From positions 1 through 15,701 of the forward strand of contig CAAEEX010000114.1 of assembly GCA_900755005.1 (NCBI GenBank): 15,701 nucleotides of DNA. The letters are read 5' to 3'. Both the position numbers and the translations under genes were made by a program. Below the pieces are notes generated by a model. The model was not told the DNA's origin. It ran no database searches and saw only the letters and a program-made list of their open reading frames with translations. This document shows, piece after piece, positions 1 through 6,304 of this stretch (its first letter is position 1; every line of letters starts with the position of its first letter). This DNA comes from an uncultured Collinsella sp. GTDB lineage: Bacteria; Actinomycetota; Coriobacteriia; Coriobacteriales; Coriobacteriaceae.

Positions 1-100
1 CATTGTCGGCCTAATCCGCGGTCTTTCATGCAGCAGGGGCTCTCAATGTTTTTATGTCCTGCTCATATCGTCTCTGCCGGCAGTTTGGGACACTCCTTGG

Positions 101-131
101 GTAGTCATTGGGGACGTTCTTAAATGACTGC
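101..131. repeat. REP-like hairpin
   Basis: AGTCATT (103-109) and AATGACT (123-129) form a perfect 7-bp stem around a 13-base G-rich loop (GGGGACGTTCTTA). One wobble pair and one further pair extend it to 101-131. A related G-rich motif (TTTGGGACACTCC) lies just upstream at 84-96. GGGGAC-type motifs beside short palindromes resemble the REP sequences linked to Y1/TnpA-REP transposases, but no transposase gene is present in the window. This could be a solo REP or a chance hairpin. Confidence 0.35.
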
Positions 132-148
132 TGTGGGTAAATTGCTGT

Positions 149-382
149 TTGAGTTTATTTGGTTTGATTTGGCAGCAAATGAACTGTTTTCCTGCTAAAA
201 CCTGCTCAAAGCGTTGGTCTGCAGCTAAAAATAATGCCCATAAAATCGTTCAAGAAGTCGCAAGCCATTTTTCGATGCGTCGTGCGTCAAGCGATTTGGC
301 AAGTGTTTGGTTAGATATTGGTCAGTTTTGGGGCAACCTTGCCAAAAGCTTGACGGATGCAAATCTAGACGTCGACAAATGA
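149..382 (+). CDS. doubtful short ORF, possibly a gene remnant
   Basis: An open frame of 77 codons begins at a TTG; an ATG at 179 would give 67 codons. Neither start has a convincing ribosome binding site. I do not recognise the product. The second half reads as a plausible soluble helical sequence (for example DLASVWLDIGQFWGNLAKSL), while the first half is less protein-like. Codon choice is AT-richer than in the neighbouring genes. It might be the 3' remnant of an acquired gene or simply a chance open frame, and the low confidence reflects this. Confidence 0.15.
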   Translation: MSLFGLIWQQMNCFPAKTCSKRWSAAKNNAHKIVQEVASHFSMRRASSDLASVWLDIGQFWGNLAKSLTDANLDVDK

Positions 383-446
383 ACACTTCGATTGCGCCCC
401 GAGCAAAATTCTAGGCTGATTCTCGATAATTGCCGCTAATCGCCCC

Positions 447-473
447 TTGCCGCGTGCCGCCCTCGCGTACAAT
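447..473 (+). promoter_or_regulatory. candidate prmC promoter
   Basis: A TACAAT box at 468-473 is preceded by TTGCCG (447-452) with a 15-base spacer, shorter than the usual 17. The -10 and the bases before it (CGTACAAT) match the putative atp promoter at 5922-5927. Transcription would start near 480, about 40 bases upstream of the prmC start codon. Confidence 0.4.
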
Positions 474-521
474 CTGCTCCGACATTCACGCGCCACCCGG
501 CGCTCAAGAGGGGAGGACCCC

Positions 522-1787
522 ATGGCAAACGAGATCTGGACCATCAAGCGTTGTCTCGAGTGGACCAAGGAGTACCTGGCCGAGCGCGGCGAGGAGCATC
601 CCCGTCTTTCTGCCGAGTGGCTGCTGTGCGCGGCCACGGGTCTGGCGCGCATCGACTTGTATATGCGCATAGACGAGACGCTCGACGCGGCGCAGCTCGA
701 GACCATGCATGCGGCGGTCGTCCGCCGCGCCAAGGGCGAGCCTCTGCAGTACATAACGGGCAGCACGCAGTTTCGCATGATCGACGTTGCCTGCGCTCCC
801 GGCGTGCTCATTCCGCGCCCCGAGACCGAGATGCTCGTCGAGGAAGTTCTCAATTACCTGGATGCCGAGGTGCTGAGCCCCGAGGCAGCTCCCCGCCAGC
901 GTGCCGAGCTGCCTTGGAATGATGAAGTCGAGCAGGCTCGCAAGGCCGAGGCGGCGCTGGCCGATGAGCGCGCGACTGCCGAGCGCCGTGCCGCCAACCT
1001 GACGGCCGCCGATGAAGCCGCGCTGGGCGGCGACGTGCTGGGCAGCCGTGCCTATGCCGAGGAACTTGCCGATCGCGAGGCCGAGGAAGCCGCCGCGCAG
1101 GCCGCGGAGGCTGAAGCTGCGGAAGCGGAGGCTGATGAGCCCGAGCTCGACGAATACGGCATCGCCATCGAAGGTGACGACCAGCGGACGACCTCCGCGC
1201 AAGACGCCGGCGAGGCCGCTGACCCTGCTTCCTCCGAGCCCCGCATCGCACGCGTCCTCGAGGTCGGCTGCGGCACGGGCTGCATCTCGCTCTCGCTTGC
1301 CTGGGAGCGCCGCGGTCACGTCGCCTGTACTGCCACCGATATCGAACCGCGCGCCATCGACCTTGCTACCAAAAACCGCGACGCGCTTGGCCTCACGGCA
1401 GACGAGGTCGCCTTTAGCCTTACCAACCTGGTGAGTTCCGTTCCCCGCGAAGAATGGGGCACCTTTGACGTGCTCGTCTCCAACCCGCCGTATATCCCGA
1501 CCGACGTCATGCGCTCGCTGCCGCACGAGGTCAAGGATTTTGAGCCCGACCTGGCGCTCGAAGGCGGCGCTGACGGCCTCGACATCTTCCGCCGCTTGCT
1601 CAACGCGGCGCCCTATATGTTGCGCGCCGGTGGCCTCTTTGCCTGTGAGCTCTACGAGGGCGCCCTCGACGCCGCCGCCGAGCTCTGTCGCCAGGCGGGC
1701 CTTTCGGACGTGCGCATCGTCCGCGATCTCACCGATCGCCCCCGCATCGTTCGAGCCATCGTCGCAGAGCCCAAGCAGCGTCAGTGA
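522..1787 (+). CDS. prmC: peptide chain release factor N5-glutamine methyltransferase with internal insertion
   Basis: PrmC uses S-adenosylmethionine to methylate the glutamine of the GGQ motif in release factors RF1 and RF2 in the cytoplasm. The product is 421 residues, whereas the family is usually about 280. Residues 1-115 form the helical N-terminal substrate-binding domain, ending in the typical LIPRPETEMLVEEVL. The SAM-binding motif LEVGCGTGCISL (about 246-257) and the catalytic NPPY (321-324) follow. Between them, about residues 116-240 are an extra acidic, alanine- and glutamate-rich segment that the family lacks. The ATG at 522 is chosen because GAGGGGAGGA lies directly upstream (508-517). 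An in-frame ATG at 447 would add 25 unrelated residues without such a site. The fold halves on both sides of the insertion look intact, so the enzyme is probably active. Confidence 0.93.
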   Translation: MANEIWTIKRCLEWTKEYLAERGEEHPRLSAEWLLCAATGLARIDLYMRIDETLDAAQLETMHAAVVRRAKGEPLQYITGSTQFRMIDVACAPGVLIPRPETEMLVEEVLNYLDAEVLSPEAAPRQRAELPWNDEVEQARKAEAALADERATAERRAANLTAADEAALGGDVLGSRAYAEELADREAEEAAAQAAEAEAAEAEADEPELDEYGIAIEGDDQRTTSAQDAGEAADPASSEPRIARVLEVGCGTGCISLSLAWERRGHVACTATDIEPRAIDLATKNRDALGLTADEVAFSLTNLVSSVPREEWGTFDVLVSNPPYIPTDVMRSLPHEVKDFEPDLALEGGADGLDIFRRLLNAAPYMLRAGGLFACELYEGALDAAAELCRQAGLSDVRIVRDLTDRPRIVRAIVAEPKQRQ

Positions 1788-1802
1788 TATTTATTAACTG
1801 AT

Positions 1803-1831
1803 TTATCAAAAACTATAAAGTAGTTTATAAT
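1803..1831 (+). promoter_or_regulatory. hicAB promoter with overlapping palindrome
   Basis: A consensus -10 TATAAT (1826-1831) has TTATCA (1803-1808) 17 bases upstream as a -35. The spacer contains the inverted repeat AAACTA-TAAAG-TAGTTT (1810-1826), whose right arm touches the -10. The region is strongly AT-rich between GC-rich genes. Type II antitoxins usually bind palindromes over their own promoter, so this is a reasonable operator for HicB, by inference. Confidence 0.6.
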
Positions 1832-1856
1832 TAGGACGGCTGAAAGAGGTCGGCCC

Positions 1857-2042
1857 ATGCAACCTCCTACCTTTCGGGAAATCATTGCCCTGCTCAAACA
1901 CGATGGATTCGTGAAAGTCGCGCAGGTCGGCAGCCATGCTAAGTATGTTTCCGGCGATCGCGTCGTGACCGTAAATGGTTCTGGTGGTGATCGGCCGAAG
2001 AAGGGGACATGGGCAAGCATTCGCCGGCAAGCTGGTTGGTAG
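1857..2042 (+). CDS. hicA: HicA-type mRNA interferase toxin
   Basis: HicA toxins are small double-stranded-RNA-binding-fold ribonucleases that cleave mRNA and halt translation until bound by HicB. The product has 61 residues, normal for the family. It shows the N-terminal helix FREIIALLKHDGF (6-18), the strand with GSHAKY (25-30) carrying the expected catalytic histidine H27, and a C-terminal KKGTWASIRRQAGW (48-61) matching the family's KGTLxxIxxQAG ending. The usual second histidine in the VPxH stretch is absent; the sequence there reads VTVNGSGG. The ATG has GAAAGAGG (1842-1849) upstream. It precedes hicB by 14 bases, in toxin-first order as in most hic operons. Activity of this variant is unproven. 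Confidence 0.85.
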   Translation: MQPPTFREIIALLKHDGFVKVAQVGSHAKYVSGDRVVTVNGSGGDRPKKGTWASIRRQAGW

Positions 2043-2056
2043 CCGAAGGGGCCATA

Positions 2057-2503
2057 ATGAAACAACGATTTACCTATGACTGCGTTCTCATAAAAGAAGA
2101 CGACGGTTACTGCGCCAGCTTCCCGCAGGTCCCCGGGGCCTTTGCCGATGGCGATACGCGCGAAGAAGCAATAGCTCATGCCAGCGAGGCGCTGATGGCG
2201 TTTTTGGCCGACGATCTTAACAATGGTCGGGCTCCGGCTGGGTACGAGCGTTCGGCCGAGGTCGTGGCCCTTTCAGTCGAAATCGACCACGAGGACGCTC
2301 GGGAAGCGGCGTGTCGAACGTTTAAAGACGCGGCGGCGGATCTCAGGGTCTCTGCGCCGCGGATCACCGCGCTGGTCAAGGCCGGCAAACTCGATGTTGA
2401 GCTTGTCGACGGTCGTCGGATGATAACGATAGACAGCATCGAGCGTTACGCCGCCCAAGAACGCCATGCCGGCAGGCCAAAGAAGTTCGTCGCAGTTCAA
2501 TAA
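2057..2503 (+). CDS. hicB: HicB-type antitoxin with C-terminal helix-turn-helix
   Basis: HicB binds and blocks HicA and usually represses the operon. The product has 148 residues. The N-terminal domain (about 5-63) is the degenerate RNase-H-like HicB fold, with YDCVLIKEDDGYCASFPQVPG, the family's DGDTREEAIAHASEAL and a following leucine/alanine helix. The C-terminal part (about 91-131) reads AADLRVSAPRITALVKAGKL, then a basic turn (DGRR) and ITIDSIERYAA. This pattern resembles excisionase/MerR-type winged helices rather than the ribbon-helix-helix or Cro-type domains common in HicB. The ATG at 2057 is preferred because GAAGGGG (2045-2051) precedes it; an upstream in-frame GTG/ATG overlap into hicA (2009) would add residues unlike HicB. 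The promoter palindrome at 1810-1826 is its likely target. Confidence 0.85.
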   Translation: MKQRFTYDCVLIKEDDGYCASFPQVPGAFADGDTREEAIAHASEALMAFLADDLNNGRAPAGYERSAEVVALSVEIDHEDAREAACRTFKDAAADLRVSAPRITALVKAGKLDVELVDGRRMITIDSIERYAAQERHAGRPKKFVAVQ

Positions 2504-2550
2504 CCCCCTCACTTTCACCGACTACTAGAGCCGCTCACCAAACCAACATG

Positions 2551-2619
2551 CGCTCTGGGCAAATAGGTTGAACGTTTCGTGCGAGAATGCCCCACAGTAA
2601 ACAAACTTGCACCAGAGCG
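2551..2619. repeat. spaced inverted repeat upstream of tsaC
   Basis: CGCTCTGG-GCAA (2551-2562) is mirrored by TTGC-A-CCAGAGCG (2607-2619): 12 paired bases with single-base irregularities around a 44-base centre. The right arm ends 18 bases before the tsaC start codon, next to the ribosome binding site AAGGGG (2621-2626). It could be a leader structure or an operator. I see no convincing promoter boxes in the interval 2504-2637. The same 8-base arm CGCTCTGG/CCAGAGCG occurs in the long palindrome at 15536-15634. Confidence 0.45.
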
Positions 2620-2637
2620 TAAGGGGCTGGCATACAC

Positions 2638-3381
2638 ATGCAGACGGTCTATCGGGTATACGAGGGAGCGCGCGAGCCGCATCGGCTTGCCGTCGAGCGC
2701 ACGGCCGAGGTGCTCGGTCGCGGCGGTCTGGCACTGATCCCGACCGAGACGGTCTACGGTGTCGCCGTGGCGGCTAATGCCTTCTCGGATGCAATTCCTC
2801 AAGATACAAGTGGGCCCAAGCCGTGGCCGCGCGACCCGCAGGCTGCCGTCAACGGTGCCGCGGTCCCCGCACTCGGTACCGGCTATCGCCGCATCTTTAC
2901 CCTTAAGCAGCGCGAACTCACGCAAACTGTCGCCTGGCTGGTCGATGATGCCAAGGCCCTTGACCGCTACGGTGTGGATATCCCCAACGAGGCCCGTGTG
3001 CTCGCTCGAAGATGTTGGCCGGGTGCGTTGACCATCGTGGTCAAGGCGGCTCCCTGCGTGCCGACCTTTATGCGTGCTGCCGACGGCACCGTCGCCCTGC
3101 GCGCGTCGGCGTCTCCCGTGGTGCAGGCGCTCATCCGCGCCTGTGGCAGCCCGCTTGCCTGCACCAGCGCCAACACGCACGGTGCGCCCGCGCCGGCAAG
3201 TTTCGCCACGGTGGAGGACCGTATCCTGGAGGGGGTCGATGTGGCCGTCGATGCCGGCGAGACCCCGTGCCGCGACGCCTCGACTATCGTGTCGTTCCAG
3301 CACGGCGAGCTCCAGATCCTGCGCCAAGGCGCACTTCCCGCATCAGAGATCGAACGGGTCCTGTCCGACCCGATGCAATAG
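2638..3381 (+). CDS. tsaC: threonylcarbamoyl-AMP synthase (Sua5/YciO/YrdC family)
   Basis: The enzyme condenses threonine, bicarbonate and ATP into threonylcarbamoyl-AMP, the donor for the t6A modification at position 37 of ANN-decoding tRNAs. The product has 247 residues, more than the roughly 200 of minimal TsaC. The family signature LIPTETVYGVA (33-43), the nucleotide-contacting IFTLKQRE (86-93, the KxR motif) and the CTSAN motif (175-179) are present. About 35 residues (48-82, rich in proline and alanine) separate the first two motifs and look like an insertion. Residues from about 215 end with the usual STIVSF and LRQGALP stretches. AAGGGG precedes the ATG. glpK begins 13 bases downstream, so the two are probably cotranscribed. 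In many actinobacteria this gene lies beside prmC; here hicAB intervenes. Confidence 0.9.
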   Translation: MQTVYRVYEGAREPHRLAVERTAEVLGRGGLALIPTETVYGVAVAANAFSDAIPQDTSGPKPWPRDPQAAVNGAAVPALGTGYRRIFTLKQRELTQTVAWLVDDAKALDRYGVDIPNEARVLARRCWPGALTIVVKAAPCVPTFMRAADGTVALRASASPVVQALIRACGSPLACTSANTHGAPAPASFATVEDRILEGVDVAVDAGETPCRDASTIVSFQHGELQILRQGALPASEIERVLSDPMQ

Positions 3382-3394
3382 AAAGGTGCAAGCG

Positions 3395-4936
3395 ATGTCA
3401 TTGAATCTAGGCAGCCTGGGTATGGAAGATGCCTCGTTTGACTTTGGCGGTTCCTACATCATGGCGCTCGACTGCGGCACCACCTCGGTACTTGCGACCA
3501 TCGTCGACGAGTATGGATGCATCGTCGCGCAGGCACGTCGCAGCGTCAAAACGAGTTTTCCGCGTCCCGGTTGGGTAGAGCAAGACCCCATGACGGTCCT
3601 TGCCAGCCAGATTGCCGTCATGATGGAGGTTCAGTTTAAGAGCGGCATCCATTCTGACCGCATCGCCGCCATCGGCATCTCCAACCAGCGCGAGACCACG
3701 GTGGTCTGGGACCGCGTGAGCGGCCAGCCCATCTATAACGCCATCGTATGGCAGTGCCGTCGTACCGCGCCGGCGATCGACGCGTTGGTTGAACAGGGTT
3801 GCGAGGAGCTGGTGCGCTCCCGCACGGGACTCACGCTTGACCCGTATTTCTCGGCCTCCAAGGTGCAGTGGATTCTCGACAACGTCGACGGCGCACGCGA
3901 GAGCGCGGCGGCGGGCGACCTCATGTTTGGCACCATCGACACCTGGCTCATCTACAACCTCACCGGCGGCCAGGTCTTTGCCACCGACTACACCAATGCC
4001 AGCCGCACGGCACTCTTTAATATCCATACGCTCGATTGGGACGACGACCTGCTGGCGCTCTTTGACGTTCCACGTTCCATGATGCCCGAGGTTCGCTGGA
4101 GCTCGGGCGACTACGGCCGCGTCGCGAGCGACATCATGACCAACATGCCGCCCATCATGGGCGTGGCGGGTGACCAACAGGCGTCGCTGTTCGGCCACTG
4201 CTGTTTCCGTCCCGGCCAGACCAAAAACACCTATGGCACGGGCTGCTTTATGCTCATGAACACCGGCGACGAGATCGTCGAATCCAAGAACGGCCTGGTC
4301 TCCACCATCGGTATCGCTGCGAACGGGAAGATCAGCTATGCACTCGAGGGCTCCATCTTTGCTGCCGGCTCCACCATGAACTGGCTTCGTAACAACATGG
4401 GCATCATCTCGAGCGTGAGCGAGTCGGCACAACTCGCCGCTTCGATTAACGACAACGAGGGCTGCTACTTCGTTCCCGCCTTTGCGGGTTTGGGCGCTCC
4501 CTGGTGGGACCCGCATGCCCGCGGTATCGTGTGCGGTCTGACCGGCGCCTCGAGCCGTGCGACCATCGTGCGCGCCGCCTGCGAATCCATGGCATATCAG
4601 AGCTACGACGTGCTGCGCGCCATGGAGCAGGACGTGGGGCTTTCGATCGAGCGCCTGTCTGTCGATGGCGGTGCCTCGCGCAACGAGTTCATCATGCAAT
4701 TTCAGGCCGACCTGCTGGATATCCCCGTGCTGCAATGCGAGACGGTGGAGACCACGGCAATCGGTGCCGCGTACTTGGCGGGTCTTGCCGTCGGCTATTG
4801 GGAAGACCTGGAAGAGCTGGAGCAAAATGCCCAGATCGTTAGGACCTTCCTTCCCCACATGTCCGCCGTGCGCCGCGAGCAAAACCTTGCGGGCTGGCGT
4901 GATGCAGTCAGGCGCTCGCTCAGTACCGCACAGTAG
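3395..4936 (+). CDS. glpK: glycerol kinase
   Basis: GlpK phosphorylates glycerol to sn-glycerol 3-phosphate with ATP, feeding glycolysis and lipid synthesis. The product has 513 residues, close to the family's roughly 500. Seen in order: the phosphate loop MALDCGTTS (23-31); glycerol-contact residues in NQRE (R99, E100), VWQ (W119) and DPYFS (D149, Y151); the catalytic GDQQ (259-262); the KNTYGTGCF stretch; and the C-terminal DGGASRNEFIMQFQADLL. The family normally has ALDQGTTS, so the Q to C change is unusual. An N-terminal extension of about 20 residues precedes the first strand. The ATG at 3395 is used because GAAAGGTG (3381-3388) lies upstream. No glycerol facilitator gene (glpF) or glpD is adjacent, so uptake must be encoded elsewhere. 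Confidence 0.95.
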   Translation: MSLNLGSLGMEDASFDFGGSYIMALDCGTTSVLATIVDEYGCIVAQARRSVKTSFPRPGWVEQDPMTVLASQIAVMMEVQFKSGIHSDRIAAIGISNQRETTVVWDRVSGQPIYNAIVWQCRRTAPAIDALVEQGCEELVRSRTGLTLDPYFSASKVQWILDNVDGARESAAAGDLMFGTIDTWLIYNLTGGQVFATDYTNASRTALFNIHTLDWDDDLLALFDVPRSMMPEVRWSSGDYGRVASDIMTNMPPIMGVAGDQQASLFGHCCFRPGQTKNTYGTGCFMLMNTGDEIVESKNGLVSTIGIAANGKISYALEGSIFAAGSTMNWLRNNMGIISSVSESAQLAASINDNEGCYFVPAFAGLGAPWWDPHARGIVCGLTGASSRATIVRAACESMAYQSYDVLRAMEQDVGLSIERLSVDGGASRNEFIMQFQADLLDIPVLQCETVETTAIGAAYLAGLAVGYWEDLEELEQNAQIVRTFLPHMSAVRREQNLAGWRDAVRRSLSTAQ

Positions 4937-5008
4937 GGCTGCGATGGGCTGCTCGATACAACAAACCGCTAAACTAATGCATGGCGTGCGGTGGCGACAT
5001 TGCTGCGC

Positions 5009-5036
5009 GCCTTGTCAGCAAGGCCGTTTTGCGGCC
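5009..5036 (+). promoter_or_regulatory. overlapping hairpins in the upp leader
   Basis: GCCTTG-TCAG-CAAGGC (5009-5024) forms a perfect 6-bp stem. GGCCG-TTTTG-CGGCC (5022-5036) forms a perfect 5-bp stem sharing bases 5022-5024, so the two exclude each other. No T-run follows, so this is not a classical terminator. It lies just upstream of the upp ribosome binding site and could modulate translation, or be incidental. No clear promoter was found in 4937-5059. Confidence 0.35.
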
Positions 5037-5059
5037 GCAACGAAAGGGGCAATCAACCC

Positions 5060-5707
5060 ATGACCGTCACCTACGATGCGTCCCGTGTGACGCTTGTCGA
5101 TCATCCGCTCGTTCAGCACAAGCTGTCGATCCTGCGCGATAAAAACACCGGCACCAACCAGTTCCGCCAGCTCGTGCGCGAACTCGCGCTTTTTGACGGC
5201 TACGAGGCCATGCGCAACCTGCCCATGGAAGACGTCGAGGTCGAGACCCCCATCACCACCGCCACGTTTAAGCAGCTTGCCGGCAAAAAGCTCGCCATCG
5301 TTCCCATCCTTCGTGCAGGCCTTGGCATGGTCGACGGCATTCTCGACCTGGTACCCTCTGCCCGCGTGGGCCACATCGGTATGGAGCGCGACGAGGTTAC
5401 CCACGAGCCGCATGAGTACTACTGCAAGATGCCCAAGGATATCGACCAGCGTATCTGCCTGGTCGTCGACCCCATGCTCGCCACGGGCGGTTCGGCCGAG
5501 ATGGCTATCAGCTACCTGCGCGAGCGCGGTGTCAAGGACATCCGCATGCTGTGCATCGTCGCGGCCCCCGAGGGTCTCAAGTCGCTGACCGAGAAGGACC
5601 CAGATGTGCATATCTATACCTGCGCCATCGACGACCATCTCAACGAGGCCGCCTACATCGTTCCCGGCCTGGGCGACGCCGGCGACCGCATCTACGGCAC
5701 GCTCTAG
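5060..5707 (+). CDS. upp: uracil phosphoribosyltransferase
   Basis: Upp converts uracil and PRPP to UMP and pyrophosphate, the main pyrimidine-base salvage step, in the cytoplasm. The product has 215 residues; the family is about 208. Visible are the N-terminal VTLVDHPLVQHKLSILRDKN, the PILRAGLGMVDG loop, the PRPP-binding VVDPMLATGGSA (about 135-146) and the uracil-binding C-terminal GLGDAGDRIYGTL. All family hallmarks are intact. The ATG at 5060 follows GAAAGGGG (5042-5049); an in-frame earlier ATG (4991) would add 23 residues that do not belong to the family. It stands alone between glpK and the atp operon, with its own structured leader. Confidence 0.96.
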   Translation: MTVTYDASRVTLVDHPLVQHKLSILRDKNTGTNQFRQLVRELALFDGYEAMRNLPMEDVEVETPITTATFKQLAGKKLAIVPILRAGLGMVDGILDLVPSARVGHIGMERDEVTHEPHEYYCKMPKDIDQRICLVVDPMLATGGSAEMAISYLRERGVKDIRMLCIVAAPEGLKSLTEKDPDVHIYTCAIDDHLNEAAYIVPGLGDAGDRIYGTL

Positions 5708-5749
5708 TCGTTGGGCCTTGTCGGCTACGGTCACAAATACGAAGAAACG

Positions 5750-5784
5750 GTGCGCGCGGGCGAGCAAAAGACGCCTACGCGCAC
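5750..5784 (+). terminator. stem-loop downstream of upp
   Basis: GTGCGCG (5750-5756) pairs with CGCGCAC (5778-5784), and inside it GGCG (5759-5762) pairs with CGCC (5772-5775). This gives 11 pairs with a 2x2 internal loop and a 9-base loop. It begins 43 bases after the upp stop codon. No U-run follows, so it may terminate inefficiently, protect the 3' end, or act as part of the leader before atp. A second, weaker inverted repeat CGTTTT/AAAACG (5798-5827) follows. Confidence 0.4.
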
Positions 5785-5899
5785 TCCTGTTAACGGACGT
5801 TTTGCCCTGCGGGGTTCGAGAAAAACGTATTACCGTACCTGCGGCATAAAGAAGGTCTTAAGAAAACGAACAGGTGCGTATTAACCGATGCTTTTTCGG

Positions 5900-5927
5900 T
5901 TGTACTTTAGCGATTGGCTCGTACAAT
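5900..5927 (+). promoter_or_regulatory. candidate atp operon promoter
   Basis: TACAAT (5922-5927) is a good -10 and TTGTAC (5900-5905), 16 bases upstream, is a weak -35. TTGTAC and GTACAA (5921-5926) are exact reverse complements, so the two boxes form an inverted repeat. A 6-bp hairpin AACCGA/TCGGTT (5883-5901) overlaps the -35. Transcription would begin near 5934, leaving a leader of about 55 bases before the first gene. The rest of 5708-5899 holds hairpins but no recognised gene. Confidence 0.5.
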
Positions 5928-5989
5928 AGTCACCAATGTTTGGCGGGAACTGTCCTGTGAGGCGATAAAAAAGGAAAGTGAGGACGCCA

Positions 5990-6301
5990 GTGTTTCAGAT
6001 AGCCGATCTGCTCGCTATCGTTGCAGGTGCCATCGCGGGCGCGATTGCCTTCCTTCCCTTTGTCTTTACGCTCAAGCCGGTTCTTGACGATAAGCAGAAT
6101 GCGGACATGCTCAAGGGTATGGTGAGTCTCGCGGTCTCGGCAATCGCGTTGCTTGTCTTTACCTTGGTTGTGTTTGTGTTGTTCGGAGAGGCATTTCGCA
6201 TGTTCCTCCTGGGCGAGGCGATCGGCTTCGTGGCCTTTATGGCCGCCTGCGCGGTTCGCGTCGCCAAGGCGCTGCGAGATCCTCATGAGGTCGAAAGGTA
6301 A
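5990..6301 (+). CDS. small membrane protein in the atpI position
   Basis: The product has 103 residues, nearly all membrane-embedded, with three likely transmembrane helices at about 5-28, 43-66 and 70-92 and a short charged C-terminus. I recognise no family motif. Its place as first gene of the atp operon, 3 bases before atpB, is that of atpI/uncI, whose product assists c-ring assembly or ion supply. AtpI usually has four helices, so this is at best a divergent analogue. The GTG at 5990 is favoured because GAGGA (5980-5984) lies 5 bases upstream. A GTG at 5978 (107 residues) has its purine run too close. The assignment to ATP synthase assembly is inference from position. Confidence 0.75.
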   Translation: MFQIADLLAIVAGAIAGAIAFLPFVFTLKPVLDDKQNADMLKGMVSLAVSAIALLVFTLVVFVLFGEAFRMFLLGEAIGFVAFMAACAVRVAKALRDPHEVER

Positions 6302-6304
6302 GTC

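Larger units (their letters stand above)
1..446. other. AT-richer gene-poor segment
   Basis: No protein or RNA gene could be recognised here on either strand. The base composition is visibly richer in A and T than the rest of the window, and codon-like periodicity is weak. It contains a 6-bp inverted repeat AGCAGG/CCTGCT (32-37 with 58-63), a perfect 10-bp palindrome CTGCCGGCAG (74-83), a REP-like hairpin (101-131) and one doubtful short ORF (149-382). These small palindromes and the odd composition suggest acquired or degraded sequence next to the core gene prmC, but that is inference. Confidence 0.5.

Noticed and set aside
504..1526. 340-codon open frame opposite prmC
   Set aside because: Antisense to the prmC insertion and SAM domain. 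I considered whether the insertion might encode something on the other strand, but the product is low complexity and lacks start signals.
3074..3394. 107-codon upstream extension of glpK inside tsaC
   Set aside because: The extension overlaps the tsaC coding region, is unlike any GlpK N-terminus, and the ATG at 3395 has a good ribosome site.
3407..4882. 491-codon open frame on the minus strand opposite glpK
   Set aside because: Same cause: a mirror of GC-rich coding sequence, with histidine- and glycine-rich composition and no motif.
5029..5040. Perfect 12-bp palindrome TTGCGGCCGCAA before upp
   Set aside because: It may simply be part of the leader hairpins; there is no evidence that it is a protein site.
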